A stretch of DNA of 64,000 bases from Oscillospiraceae bacterium (GCA_910574935.1 CAJTCU010000003.1:124001-188000); one strand, 5' to 3'; counted from the first letter of the stretch, positions 1 through 8,470 are shown. The notes: generated by a model not told the origin, from the letters alone. Numbers and translations: made by a program.

Positions 1-1284
1 CAGGTGGACGGCGAGCTGCTGATGGCCAAGCTGAAAGCGGCGGGCTATGAGCTGGTAGACGACGTGGCCATGGCCGATGTGGCCATTGTGAACACCTGCG
101 GCTTTATTGAGAGCGCCAAGAAAGAGTCCATTGAAGAAATATTAGAGCTGTCTCTGCTGAAAAAGGAGGGACGCATCAAAAAGCTGGTGGCCACAGGCTG
201 TATGGCGGAGCGCTATCAGCAGGAAATGCGAAAGGAGATCCCTGAGCTGGACGGCGTCCTGGGCATTGGGGCCAACGCCGACCCTGTCCGCTACATAGGG
301 GAGCTGACGGAATCCGGCGCGGTGGAGGCCTTCCCCCCAAAGGACAAGCTGCCCCTCTGCGGAGAACGAGAGCTGAGCACCCCCAGCTGGTCCGCCTATC
401 TAAAAATTGCCGAGGGCTGCGACAACCGCTGCTCCTACTGCGCTATCCCCATGATCCGCGGCGGCTACCGGAGCCGCGGCATGGAAGACATTGAGGAAGA
501 GGCCCGGCGGCTGGCTGAAAACGGAGCCAAAGAACTGGTGCTTATCGCCCAAGACACCACAAGATATGGAATTGACGTCTATGGCAAGTACTCTTTGGCG
601 GAATTGCTCCGGCGGCTCTGCCAGATCGAAGGGGTCTGCTGGCTGCGGGTGCTGTACTGCTACCCAGACGCCATCACCGACGAGCTGTTAGACGTGATGG
701 CCCAGGAGAAAAAGGTGCTGCCCTACATCGACCTGCCCTTGCAGCACGCCTCGGGCCGGGTGCTGAAAGCCATGAACCGCCGGGGGGACCGGGCCTCCTT
801 GACGGCGCTGATTAAGAAAATACGGGCAAAGGTGCCGGGGGTGATTCTGCGCACCACGCTGATTACAGGTTTTCCCGGAGAGACCGAGGAGGACTTTACA
901 GAGCTGGCGGAGTTCGTCAAGGAGGCCCGGTTCGACCGGCTGGGCTGCTTTACCTATTCTCAGGAGGAGGACACCCCCGCCGCCCTGCTGCCAGACCAGG
1001 TGGACCAGGAGGTAAAGGAGCGCCGGGCGGAAATCATTACGGACATGCAGATGGACATTACCGACCCCAAATGCGAGAGCTATGTGGGGCGCACCTTCCA
1101 GGTGCTGGTAGAAGGCTTTGACCGGTACGCCGAGTGCTGGTTTGGCCGGTCCTACATGGACGCCCCGGACGTGGACGGAAAAATTTTCTTCACCACCCAG
1201 GGCAAGCGGCCAGTGCTGGGCAGCTTTGTGCCGGTGATCATTGAGGACTGGATGAACGGCGACCTGACCGGCAGTATGGTATGA
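1..1284 (+). CDS. rimO: Ribosomal protein S12 methylthiotransferase RimO (5' end outside window)
   Basis: Radical SAM enzyme that adds a methylthio group to an aspartate of ribosomal protein S12 in the cytoplasm. The reading frame is open from base 1; the first residues (QVDGELL) match the interior of the N-terminal UPF0004 domain, just after the usual first cysteine, so the true start lies upstream and the GTG at position 4 is not it. Visible features are the UPF0004 cysteines in VNTCGF and ATGCMAE, the radical SAM cluster motif CDNRCSYC (about residue 140) and a C-terminal TRAM-like region. The choice of RimO over MiaB or MtaB rests on the NTCGFIESAK-type N-terminus. pgsA follows 16 bp downstream, so the two are probably co-transcribed. 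Confidence 0.95.
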   Translation, partial: QVDGELLMAKLKAAGYELVDDVAMADVAIVNTCGFIESAKKESIEEILELSLLKKEGRIKKLVATGCMAERYQQEMRKEIPELDGVLGIGANADPVRYIGELTESGAVEAFPPKDKLPLCGERELSTPSWSAYLKIAEGCDNRCSYCAIPMIRGGYRSRGMEDIEEEARRLAENGAKELVLIAQDTTRYGIDVYGKYSLAELLRRLCQIEGVCWLRVLYCYPDAITDELLDVMAQEKKVLPYIDLPLQHASGRVLKAMNRRGDRASLTALIKKIRAKVPGVILRTTLITGFPGETEEDFTELAEFVKEARFDRLGCFTYSQEEDTPAALLPDQVDQEVKERRAEIITDMQMDITDPKCESYVGRTFQVLVEGFDRYAECWFGRSYMDAPDVDGKIFFTTQGKRPVLGSFVPVIIEDWMNGDLTGSMV

Positions 1285-1300
1285 TAGGAGGAAATTTCTC

Positions 1301-1888
1301 ATGAAAATGAACCTGCCCAATAAGCTGACCCTGCTGCGGGTTGCTCTGGTGCCGGTGTTTATGGTGTTCGCGGGCTTTGTACACACGGACTTCGGCTATG
1401 GCCAGACGGGCTTTTCGCCGCTGATGTATGCCTTGGCCGGGGCGGTGTTTGCCTTGGCCAGCCTGACGGACTTTTTGGACGGCTACCTGGCCCGGAAGAA
1501 CAATCTGGTCACTGACTTCGGCAAGTTCGCGGACCCTTTGGCAGACAAGATGCTGACCACCGCCGCCCTGATCTACATGGTAGTGGACGGGGTGTGCAGC
1601 CCAGTGGTTCTGGCTGCGGTGCTGTTCCGGGAGTTTGCGGTGGCGGGCATTCGGATGCTGGCGGCGGCTGGGCAGAAGGTGATTGCGGCCAATCTGTGGG
1701 GCAAGATCAAGACAGTGGCCCAGATGCTGACCATCCTATTCTACTACTTTGCGGCGGCTCTAGCTGGTCCCACAGAGATTGGCCTGGTCCAGCTCATTAC
1801 CCAGGTGCTGTGCTGGACAGTGGCTGTGCTAACGATCCTTTCGGGTGTAATCTATATCAAGGATAACCTCGCAGTACTAAAGGACTAG
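1301..1888 (+). CDS. pgsA: CDP-diacylglycerol-glycerol-3-phosphate 3-phosphatidyltransferase
   Basis: Membrane enzyme that joins CDP-diacylglycerol and glycerol-3-phosphate to give phosphatidylglycerol phosphate, the committed step to phosphatidylglycerol. The CDP-alcohol phosphotransferase signature is complete (DG..AR, then G...D...D), seen as DGYLARKNN followed by DFGKFADPLADK at about residues 53-77. Several hydrophobic segments surround it, and the length of 195 aa is normal. The ATG at 1301 has AGGAGG at 1286-1291. Oddly, the TAG stop codon forms the first three bases of a foldback element (1886-2048), so the element seems to have inserted at or into the extreme 3' end of the gene. Confidence 0.95.
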   Translation: MKMNLPNKLTLLRVALVPVFMVFAGFVHTDFGYGQTGFSPLMYALAGAVFALASLTDFLDGYLARKNNLVTDFGKFADPLADKMLTTAALIYMVVDGVCSPVVLAAVLFREFAVAGIRMLAAAGQKVIAANLWGKIKTVAQMLTILFYYFAAALAGPTEIGLVQLITQVLCWTVAVLTILSGVIYIKDNLAVLKD

Positions 1889-2048
1889 GGCTTGTTTGAA
1901 AAATCGAAAAGGCCGTCTTTATGCCCATAAGAGGCCCCTTTCCGCATCAAAAAACCTGGCCAATCGGAAGAGTTGACAGGTTTTTTCCTTGAAATGGACT
2001 CCTTCTGGCCAAAAATTCGTCATTTCCTCTATTTTCAAACAAGCCCTA
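1886..2048. repeat. Foldback element, family A, copy 1 (MITE-like)
   Basis: The ends are an inverted repeat, TAGGGCTTGTTTGAAAA on the left and its exact complement on the right, each beginning with the dinucleotide TA. The interior is homologous to the copy at 2962-3147 in the opposite orientation. No coding capacity is seen. The TA-bounded ends and short size resemble miniature inverted-repeat transposable elements; that is inference. The element supplies the pgsA stop codon. Confidence 0.65.
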
Positions 2049-2404
2049 GCCCCAGGGTGAATGCATGCATCGTGACGTGTAGGGGCTGGGGGTGTGGGTG
2101 ACCGGCGGCAGCCGAACCAGCGGGCAGATAACTTGTTTCTCCCAGCAGAACGGGAGACCGCGTCCCTGCCCTTTGGCCTTAAAGAATGGCGCAAGAACCA
2201 AGCAGGAAAAGCGGCCTTTCTCAACACGATAACAGAGGCAAGACACACCATTGCCGCCCAGCAGCCAGACGGGATGGGGAAATGGAGCGGACCGCTTGCA
2301 GAGGTCTGCCATAGAGATGCCACTATATCTGCGGGATAGCCATGTCCTCTGCTGGTTGATACCGCCAGGGCTTTTCGCTCCTTCCCCGCGTATGTTTCTC
2401 TCTC
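2049..2404. other. Intergenic stretch without recognisable gene
   Basis: About 350 bp between a foldback element and the terminator of the XRE regulator. Both strands carry short open frames, but none has a convincing ribosome binding site or a recognisable protein family. I see no RNA gene here. Confidence 0.4.
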
Positions 2405-2407
2405 CAC

Positions 2408-2445
2408 AAAAAAAGAGCCGCTGAAGAAGCGGCTCCTTTTTTATT
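2408..2445 (-). terminator. Intrinsic terminator after the XRE/zinc-ribbon gene
   Basis: GAGCCGCT (2415-2422) pairs with AGCGGCTC (2429-2436). A-rich sequence on one side (2408-2414) and TTTTTTA on the other make it potentially bidirectional. On the minus strand it directly follows the stop codon at 2444. Confidence 0.75.
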
Positions 2446-2887
2446 ACACGTTCTTCCAGTGGTCCAACTTTGGCAGGGCCTGTGCAAAATATGCCCGGGC
2501 CTGCTGGGGCGGAAAGCTTTCGTTGGACATATGCTCTGCCAAAAAATCCAGCAGTTCCTCCATGCTTTTATACACAAACGCCCCGTCCGTATAGCACCAC
2601 TGGCAGTATGCCTCGTTAAAGCTGCCATCCGGCTCCCGGCTGATGTTTCCGTCCTCCAGCGGCATGCCGCAGCACTGGCAGACCAACTGTCTGGGGCTGC
2701 CCAGCAGAGTATTGATAGACACATTAAATAGTGCCGAAAGCAGCTTTAGCGTCTCCGGGTTAGGAACCGTCTCCCCATTCTCCCAGCGGGAAACCGCTTG
2801 ACGGGTTACAAACACCCGGCCAGCCAGTTGCTCTTGAGACAGGTTATGTTTTGCCCTTAGCTGCATGATTATATCTTTTGTTTCCAT
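2444..2887 (-). CDS. XRE-family regulator with C-terminal zinc-ribbon domain
   Basis: 147-aa DNA-binding protein. Residues 1-62 form a classic helix-turn-helix of the XRE type (LSQEQLAGRV, then RQAVSRWENG). A putative zinc ribbon follows (CQCCGMP near residue 70 and CQWC near 96), as in proteins of the Zn_ribbon_2 type, where an HTH is joined to a small ribbon and helical tail. The start is an ATG preceded by GAGGTGAT, with a good sigma-A promoter 22 bp upstream. The gene is monocistronic, with its own promoter and terminator. Target genes are unknown; sensing of a ligand or metal by the ribbon is only a possibility. Confidence 0.85.
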   Translation of the reverse strand: METKDIIMQLRAKHNLSQEQLAGRVFVTRQAVSRWENGETVPNPETLKLLSALFNVSINTLLGSPRQLVCQCCGMPLEDGNISREPDGSFNEAYCQWCYTDGAFVYKSMEELLDFLAEHMSNESFPPQQARAYFAQALPKLDHWKNV

Positions 2888-2908
2888 CTTAGTATCACCT
2901 CAAGTACC

Positions 2909-2937
2909 AGTATACAACAGTCTTTTAAAAAGCTCAA
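2909..2937 (-). promoter_or_regulatory. Sigma-A promoter of the XRE/zinc-ribbon gene
   Basis: On the minus strand TTGAGC (2932-2937), a 17-nt spacer and TATACT (2909-2914). It lies 22 bp upstream of the ATG at 2887. Confidence 0.6.
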
Positions 2938-2961
2938 GCAACTGGTTGTTGCGGGACTGCT

Positions 2962-3147
2962 TAGGGCTTGTTTGAAAATAGAGGAAATGACGAATTTGGG
3001 GCCAGAAGGGGACAATTTCAAGGAGAAGAACCGCTGTAGTTAGCTGCGCTAACTACGTCACTCTGGCGATTGACGAGGATTTTCGACGTAGAAAGTGGCC
3101 TCTTATGGCAAAAAAGACGACGTTTTCGATTTTTCAAACAAGCCCTA
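2962..3147. repeat. Foldback element, family A, copy 2
   Basis: Same terminal inverted repeat as 1886-2048 (TAGGGCTTGTTTGAAAA and complement), with TA at both outer ends. The interior shares several blocks with copy 1 in inverted orientation, for example GAGGAAATGACGAATTT and GTGGCCTCTTATGG against GGGGCCTCTTATGG. It also contains a perfect 9-bp palindrome, GTAGTTAGC (3036-3044) and GCTAACTAC (3048-3056). It has no protein-coding capacity. Confidence 0.65.
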
Positions 3148-3329
3148 GTCCCCCTATGTTGGGGATATAATTTCCATTCTGCAAATCAATCATATGTGTC
3201 TCCACCCCCCAAAAAGCCAAATCTCCCTTTGGATTATAACACCTGGTCTAAGCTCATTCAAACTTTTTGAGACCCCGCCCAAGTTCTAAACTGGCGGCAA
3301 TTCTGAAAAGGAAGCTTTTAACATCCATC

Positions 3330-3358
3330 TTGCGGTCTGCGGCGAAAAGTGGTATAAT
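3330..3358 (+). promoter_or_regulatory. Sigma-A promoter of rlmB
   Basis: TTGCGG (3330-3335), a 17-nt spacer and a perfect TATAAT (3353-3358). Transcription would start near 3365 and read through the foldback element at 3396-3578 before reaching the rlmB ribosome binding site. Confidence 0.6.
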
Positions 3359-3395
3359 GATTAAAATTATGCCAAGAATTTGCCTGGGCCAGGTT

Positions 3396-3578
3396 TTTAA
3401 GGCAACACCGCACAAAGATTGTGCGCGAGTTGCGCAGTCAATTTTTTCGTCAGAGTGTACAGCTTGAGGGCAGACAATCTGTCGATTGGCAATGGAAAGC
3501 TGTGCGCTATGACGGAAAAAGTGCAAGCAAATCGTGTGCAAAGACCGTAGGCCGGTCTTTGTGCGGTGTTGCCTTAAA
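3396..3578. repeat. Foldback element, family B, copy 1, in the rlmB leader
   Basis: The ends are a perfect 23-bp inverted repeat beginning TTTAAGGCAACACCGC and ending in its complement. A second copy with the same ends is at 41222-41505. Internal blocks shared by both copies include ATGACGGAAAAAGTGCAAGCAAATC. It has no coding capacity. It lies between the rlmB promoter and start codon, so it should be part of the 5' untranslated RNA. Confidence 0.65.
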
Positions 3579-3640
3579 GGGAATTTGCCCTTGCTTTGGC
3601 GAATGGTCCAGCCCAAAACACCCGAAAAGGGGAGAAGGTA

Positions 3641-4402
3641 TTGGAAAACACAGAGAAAGATATTTACGGCAGCGGTATTCTCGCTGGACGTAACCCCGTG
3701 GCCGAGGCCCTGCGCTCTGGCCGGGCGGTGGACTGCGTCTATCTGGCCCCAGGGCCCCGCTCGGGCCAGCTGCCCCTTATTTTAAGGCTAGCCAAAGAGC
3801 AAGGCGTGCCTGTAAAGGAGGCGGACCCCCGCAAGCTCTCTCACATGTGCAACGGGGCCAACCACCAGGGGGTAGTTGCCGTGGCGGCAGCCAAAGACTA
3901 CGCCACCGTGGAGGACATGCTCTCCCTGGCCCAAAGCCGGGGAGAACCGCCCCTGCTGGTGGTATGCGACGGCCTGGAGGACCCTCATAACCTGGGTGCC
4001 GTGATACGGGTGGCAGAGTGCGCGGGGGCCCACGGGGTCATTATCCCAAAGCGCCGCAGCGTGGGGCTTACTTATGCGGTGAGCAAGGCCTCCGCCGGGG
4101 CGGTGGAGTACCTGCCCGTGGCCCGGGTGCAGAACCTGGCCTCCTTAATGGAGGACCTAAAGGCCCGGGGACTGTGGGTATTTGCGGCGGACATGGACGG
4201 CGGCCCCTGGTGCCAGGCGGACCTTACCGGCCCCACAGCCCTGGTCATTGGTTCCGAGGGTAAAGGCGTCAGCCGCCTGGTAAAAGAAAAGGCCGACTTC
4301 GTGGTAGCTTTGCCCATCCGGGGACAAGTGAATTCCCTGAACGCCTCGGTGGCGGCGGGTATCCTCTGTTACGAGGCTGTACGTCAGCGGGGCGGGCTTT
4401 GA
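3641..4402 (+). CDS. rlmB: SpoU-family 23S rRNA 2'-O-ribose methyltransferase (RlmB/TrmH-like)
   Basis: Transfers a methyl group from SAM to a ribose 2'-OH of rRNA; RlmB modifies G2251 of 23S rRNA. An N-terminal substrate-binding domain (YGSGILAGRNPVAEAL) is followed by the knotted SPOUT domain with its three motifs: CDGLEDPHNLGAVIR, VIGSEGKGVS and LPIRGQVNSLNASVA. The TTG at 3641 was chosen because GGGGAG (3629-3634) sits 6 bp upstream. An upstream in-frame ATG at 3596 lies only 18 bp past the foldback element and has no ribosome binding site. About 253 aa is typical. The SpoU assignment is firm; the exact target nucleotide is inferred from the family. Confidence 0.88.
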   Translation: MENTEKDIYGSGILAGRNPVAEALRSGRAVDCVYLAPGPRSGQLPLILRLAKEQGVPVKEADPRKLSHMCNGANHQGVVAVAAAKDYATVEDMLSLAQSRGEPPLLVVCDGLEDPHNLGAVIRVAECAGAHGVIIPKRRSVGLTYAVSKASAGAVEYLPVARVQNLASLMEDLKARGLWVFAADMDGGPWCQADLTGPTALVIGSEGKGVSRLVKEKADFVVALPIRGQVNSLNASVAAGILCYEAVRQRGGL

Positions 4403-4823
4403 GGGCTGCCCGTGCTACCCAGTAAGCCGGGGAACACTCTGACCCAGCCTTTGGCCATGGCCCGGCGCTGGACATCTCGCTTTTTGAGACAGTGGACGAG
4501 GAAGAACATCAGGCCTCCCCACTAGCTATGAAATGTCTCCATACGGCAAAGAGGACCTTACCCCTGTAGCAGGAGAACCGAACGTTGAGACAGAGGAGCC
4601 GAATACTGTGCGAGGATGAGATTTTTGTACAGACCCTGGAGACTTTGTACATGGTTTTACCCATAGAGGTCCCTGGTCCTACGGATTAGGGCACCTGGGC
4701 AACAGCCTATGAAATGTTTTCGAGCCGGCGAGTATGAGAACCAGAAGAAACCGCTTTCCATAGAAGAAATGGAAAAACATCGCTGGCAGGGCCACGGGCC
4801 CCACCGGAGAGGAGCACATCAAT
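4403..4823. other. Intergenic stretch, possibly a decayed coding remnant
   Basis: 421 bp after rlmB without an intact gene. Stretches in different plus-strand frames look codon-like (for example around 4455-4565 and 4640-4705) but are broken by stops, which could mean an old pseudogene; I recognise no family. The last 20 bp carry GGAGAGGAG, the ribosome binding site of the next gene. Confidence 0.3.
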
Positions 4824-7800
4824 ATGAATGAAGATTTCACCCTGGAGGATATTTTGGAGGAACAGCGCCAAAAGCGGGAACAGGCCCAAACCGCGATCGC
4901 GGGAACAGCCCCCACCACGGCTCCTGCCCAAAACCAAGAGCCGGCCCGTAACCAAACCCAGGAGCCGCATCTGCCCCCTGGGGCGGAATATGTGGAGGTA
5001 AGCCCAGAAGAGCTCGAGGCAGATACGGATGCTCCTTTGCAGTCCGCTGCCCCCCAGGCGCCCCCCCGGCTGGCCAGCCCCCCCCAGCCGGAGCCTCCGC
5101 CCACCATGGAAGAGGAGTCCCCAGCCCCTTCCCCTTTGCCGGCAGAGGGGGGCAAAAAGAAAAAGAAGAAAAAGCGCTGGAGCCTTTTTGGCAAGAGGAA
5201 GGTGCCAGACTTTGACGAGAGCGAAGAGGATATGTACTACGGCATCCAGCTTAAGCCGATTGACGAGTACCGGCTGGATGGCGACGCACCTCCTCTGGGA
5301 GAGGAGGGCTATAAGGCCCTGTTTGACGACTCTAAGTCCATTGACGATGAGGTAGAGGAAAACTTCCTGCGCCTGCAAAAGGAGCGCCGCCGCCGGGTGG
5401 CTGAAACCGTGCAGAGCGCGGGCATGGACGAACAGCAGATTGCCGAGGAGTTCGGCGTAGTAGCTCCCATGCCGGTGACGCCCTTTGCCGCCGATCCCTA
5501 CGCCCGCCAGCACGGTCTGGACGTAGAGGGCGTCAGCGGTTTGAGCGACCTGCAAAAGGCCATGCTGGAAACCTCTGGCGACCAGACTATGGAGATCAAG
5601 CTGAATGTGCTGAACAGCACCATTGAGCTGCAAAAGATCGGCGACGGGGCCCCCCCTGTGAGCGAAGAAACTGTGGAGCGCATCCTGGAGGCAGCCCCAG
5701 CCCAGTCTCCCCAACAGGAGTATGGGGAGCAGAGTGCCTACGTCGAACCTCCCCAGCAGGAGTATAGGGAGCAGAGCGCCTACGCTGAACCTCCCCAGCA
5801 GGAGTATAGGGAGCAGAGTGCCTACGCCGAACCTCCCCAGCAGGAGTATAGGGAGCAGAGTGCCTACGCTGAACCTCCCCAGCAGGAGTATGGGGAGCAG
5901 AGCGCCTACGTCGAACCTCCCCAGCAGGAGTATGGGGAGCAGAGCGCCTACGCTGAACCTCCCCAGCAGGAGTATAGGGAGCAGAGTGCCTACGCCGAAC
6001 CTCCCCAGCAGGAGTATAGGGAGCAGAGCGCCTACGTCGAACCTCCCCAGCAGGAGTATGGGGAGCAGAGCGCCTACGCCGAACCTCCCCAGCAGGAGTA
6101 TAGGGCGCAGAGCGCCTACGCTGAACCTCCCCAGCAGGAGTATGGGGAGCAGAGCGCTTACGCCGAACCTCCCCAACAGGAGTATGGGGAGCAGAGTACC
6201 TACGCCGAACCTCCCCAACAGGAGTATGGGGAGCAGAGTACCTACGCCGAACCTCCCCAACAGGAGTATGGGGAGCAGCCGGCCGTCTCAGAAAAAACGA
6301 TTGAGATGCCCCGGGCAGCAGTCCGGCAGGCTCAGGAGCAGGCGCCTCCTCCCCCGCAGCCTCCTCGGAAACCGGCCCCGCCGCCCAGGCCCACTCAGCA
6401 GGTGCCCTATGTGGAGAATATCTTCCAGTACCGCTCCCGGGCCATGCCCACCCACATCATTAACGCCAATGTGCTGCAAAGCGCCCTGCTCAGCGAGTCG
6501 GACGCTATTCAACGTACGAAAGAGGCGGAAGAGGCCCTGCGAACCCCTAAACCCCAAAAGCGTCCCCGGCCCCAAAAGGCAGAAGAGGCCGCGGCAAAGC
6601 CCAAGCCGCCTAAAAATGCCTCTCCGCCTTCGCAGGACACTGGCGAGGCCATAGAGGACTACACCGGCCCTGAGGACGCCCGGTCTGTTGCTAATGAGCT
6701 GCGAGGGGAAATGCACGAACTCTCTTTACGCATTATGATTACAGGCGTGTGCACGGTGCTACTGACCCTGGTGGCACTGGTGTGCCGCAGCAGGTTCTCG
6801 GTAACAGCTGGCTCTGGCAGCTGGCCTCTGGCTTATGTAATTCTCACCCTGGTGTTCTCCATTGTAGCAGCAGGGGTCTGCTATAAGACCGTTGGCAACG
6901 GCCTAAAGGCCCTGTTCGCTGCCAAAGCCAACTCGGACAGCGCTGTAGCCGTGGCCGTGCTGGCTGGCCTAGTGCAGACTGTTTGCTCTCTGTTTTTCCG
7001 AGAGGACCTGGTTACCGGCGGGCTGCATCTGTACGCCCCAGTGGTTTCAGCCCTGCTGCTGGCCAACGCGGCGGGCAAGCTGACCATGATTCGCCGGATT
7101 CATAGTAACTTCCGGTTTGTCACCTCTCGGGAGCAGAAGTACGCTGTAAAGACGTTTGACGACTACAATACCTCCCTAAAAATGACGAAGGATTGTGTGG
7201 CGGAAAAACCACTGATTTCCTACCAGTGTAAAACCGGATTCCTCAAGCGCTTCCTGGAGCTCTCCTATGCTCCGGACCCTTCGGAAGCCTCTTCCCAGGT
7301 TATCGCGCCCCTGGGGCTTATCTGCTCTTTGGTATTATGCATTGCCTGCTTGCTGATTACAAGCAGCGTCCCCACAGCAGTCAGTGCTTTTTCAGCGGCC
7401 TGCTGCGCCTGTGTGGCAGCGGCCAATATGCTCTCCGTCAACCTGCCCATTAGCCGGATGTGCAAAACCGCCCGCCGGGCCGGCGGCATGCTGGTGGGTT
7501 ATGAGGCAGTGGAAAAGTTTGGCGACGTAAACGCTGTAATTGCCGACGCCGGGGATCTGTTCCCCACAGGTACCGTGGTGTTGGGGGGCATTAAGACCTT
7601 TGGCAGCCGGGTGATTGCCGAGGACGCCATTATGTGCGCAACGGCCCTGATGAAGGAGATTGGCGGACCCCTTAGCGGGGTATTCGACCAGGTAATTAAT
7701 GAAGCGGAAGAAATTCTTCCCGAGGTGGAAAAGTACACCTATGAGAGCGGCGGAGGCATTGTGGGCCGGGTAGACGGCAAAACCATCTACATCGGCGGCC

Positions 7801-8378
7801 GGGGCCTGCTAATCAACCACCGGCTGGAAGTGCCTACTCGGGAAGAGGAAACCCAGTACGCCTCTGGCAACCAAAATATCATTTATATTGCCGTGGACAC
7901 GATGGTAGCCGCTATTCTGGTGCTGAGCTACTCGGCAGACCGGCGGCGAAAAAATGAATTGCAGCGGCTGGAGGACAGCGGAATCAGCGTGCTGGTGCGT
8001 ACCACGGACCCCAACGTTACCGTGGCGCTGGTCTCCCGGCTGTTTGGCATCGACTCCGCCAGCGTGGGCATTTTGGATGCCCAGCTGGGAGACACCGCCA
8101 ACCGGTTGACCCTAGAGACCGACCCCAGGGCGGACGCAGTGGCAGCCACAAAAGGCCGGATGGAGTCCATGATGAGCCTCATCTCGGCCTGTGTGGAACA
8201 AAAACGCACCGCGGGGATTCTGGTGGCCATACAGACCGCCGCAGTGGTGCTGGGCTTTGTCTTGGTGGCACTTTTGGCCTGTTTTGGGGGAATGCGGCAG
8301 CTTTCCACCCTGGTGTTATTCTTGTTCGAGCTGTTCTGGCTAGGGCTTCTGGTGCTCATTCCTAAGCTGCGGCGCTAG
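4824..8378 (+). CDS. Large membrane protein: disordered repeat-rich N-terminus and degenerate P-type-ATPase-like C-terminus
   Basis: 1184 aa. Residues 1-295 are acidic, proline-rich and disordered, with a lysine run near 112. Residues about 296-491 are 14 tandem copies of a 14-residue unit built on PPQQEYGEQSAYAE. A proline-rich linker follows. From about 636 there are paired transmembrane helices, a soluble region and a final helix pair (about 1130-1180). The soluble region has the layout of a P-type ATPase P/N domain, but the phosphorylation motif DKTGT is replaced by DAGDLFPTGT (near 904), and no TGES or GDGxND motif is seen, so ATPase activity is unlikely. The ATG has GGAGAGGAG upstream. 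Function is unknown; it may be a scaffold or sensor. There is no signal peptide, so the repeat region probably faces the cytoplasm. Confidence 0.75.
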   Translation: MNEDFTLEDILEEQRQKREQAQTAIAGTAPTTAPAQNQEPARNQTQEPHLPPGAEYVEVSPEELEADTDAPLQSAAPQAPPRLASPPQPEPPPTMEEESPAPSPLPAEGGKKKKKKKRWSLFGKRKVPDFDESEEDMYYGIQLKPIDEYRLDGDAPPLGEEGYKALFDDSKSIDDEVEENFLRLQKERRRRVAETVQSAGMDEQQIAEEFGVVAPMPVTPFAADPYARQHGLDVEGVSGLSDLQKAMLETSGDQTMEIKLNVLNSTIELQKIGDGAPPVSEETVERILEAAPAQSPQQEYGEQSAYVEPPQQEYREQSAYAEPPQQEYREQSAYAEPPQQEYREQSAYAEPPQQEYGEQSAYVEPPQQEYGEQSAYAEPPQQEYREQSAYAEPPQQEYREQSAYVEPPQQEYGEQSAYAEPPQQEYRAQSAYAEPPQQEYGEQSAYAEPPQQEYGEQSTYAEPPQQEYGEQSTYAEPPQQEYGEQPAVSEKTIEMPRAAVRQAQEQAPPPPQPPRKPAPPPRPTQQVPYVENIFQYRSRAMPTHIINANVLQSALLSESDAIQRTKEAEEALRTPKPQKRPRPQKAEEAAAKPKPPKNASPPSQDTGEAIEDYTGPEDARSVANELRGEMHELSLRIMITGVCTVLLTLVALVCRSRFSVTAGSGSWPLAYVILTLVFSIVAAGVCYKTVGNGLKALFAAKANSDSAVAVAVLAGLVQTVCSLFFREDLVTGGLHLYAPVVSALLLANAAGKLTMIRRIHSNFRFVTSREQKYAVKTFDDYNTSLKMTKDCVAEKPLISYQCKTGFLKRFLELSYAPDPSEASSQVIAPLGLICSLVLCIACLLITSSVPTAVSAFSAACCACVAAANMLSVNLPISRMCKTARRAGGMLVGYEAVEKFGDVNAVIADAGDLFPTGTVVLGGIKTFGSRVIAEDAIMCATALMKEIGGPLSGVFDQVINEAEEILPEVEKYTYESGGGIVGRVDGKTIYIGGRGLLINHRLEVPTREEETQYASGNQNIIYIAVDTMVAAILVLSYSADRRRKNELQRLEDSGISVLVRTTDPNVTVALVSRLFGIDSASVGILDAQLGDTANRLTLETDPRADAVAATKGRMESMMSLISACVEQKRTAGILVAIQTAAVVLGFVLVALLACFGGMRQLSTLVLFLFELFWLGLLVLIPKLRR
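5709..6296 (+). repeat. 14 tandem 42-bp repeats inside the large membrane protein gene
   Basis: Fourteen copies of a 42-bp unit starting CCCC(A/G)(A/G)CAGGAGTAT, exactly in phase, with a diverged last copy. Copies differ mainly at the G/R residue after EY, the A/V before EP and A/T in the SAY triplet. The period is a multiple of three, so other frames and the antisense strand also stay open here and produce spurious long open frames. Confidence 0.9.
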
Positions 8379-8470
8379 ATAAGCCTCCTGGAGCCGCTGT
8401 GGTTCTCCCGGGAGTCTCCTGCTCAAAAGTTTCATGGAGTTTGTTACACCTCCGCAGAACAAAACCTACG

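Noticed and set aside
688-1386. Minus-strand frame of 232 aa opposite rimO and pgsA
   Set aside because: Antisense shadow of two well-supported genes, with low-complexity His/Gly composition.
1919-2407. Minus-strand frame of 162 aa through a foldback element
   Set aside because: No ribosome binding site, no family, and it covers a repeat and a terminator.
3641-4402. rlmB start at the ATG at 3596
   Set aside because: It lies 18 bp beyond a foldback element without a ribosome binding site; the TTG at 3641 has GGGGAG at proper spacing.
4707-6260. Long antisense open frame (517 aa) across the repeat array, and a plus-strand frame at 5722-6654
   Set aside because: They stay open only because the 42-bp period preserves all frames. 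The sense frame continues into a clear membrane protein.
5709-6296. Repeat array as a CRISPR
   Set aside because: The 42-bp units are contiguous without unique spacers and encode protein.
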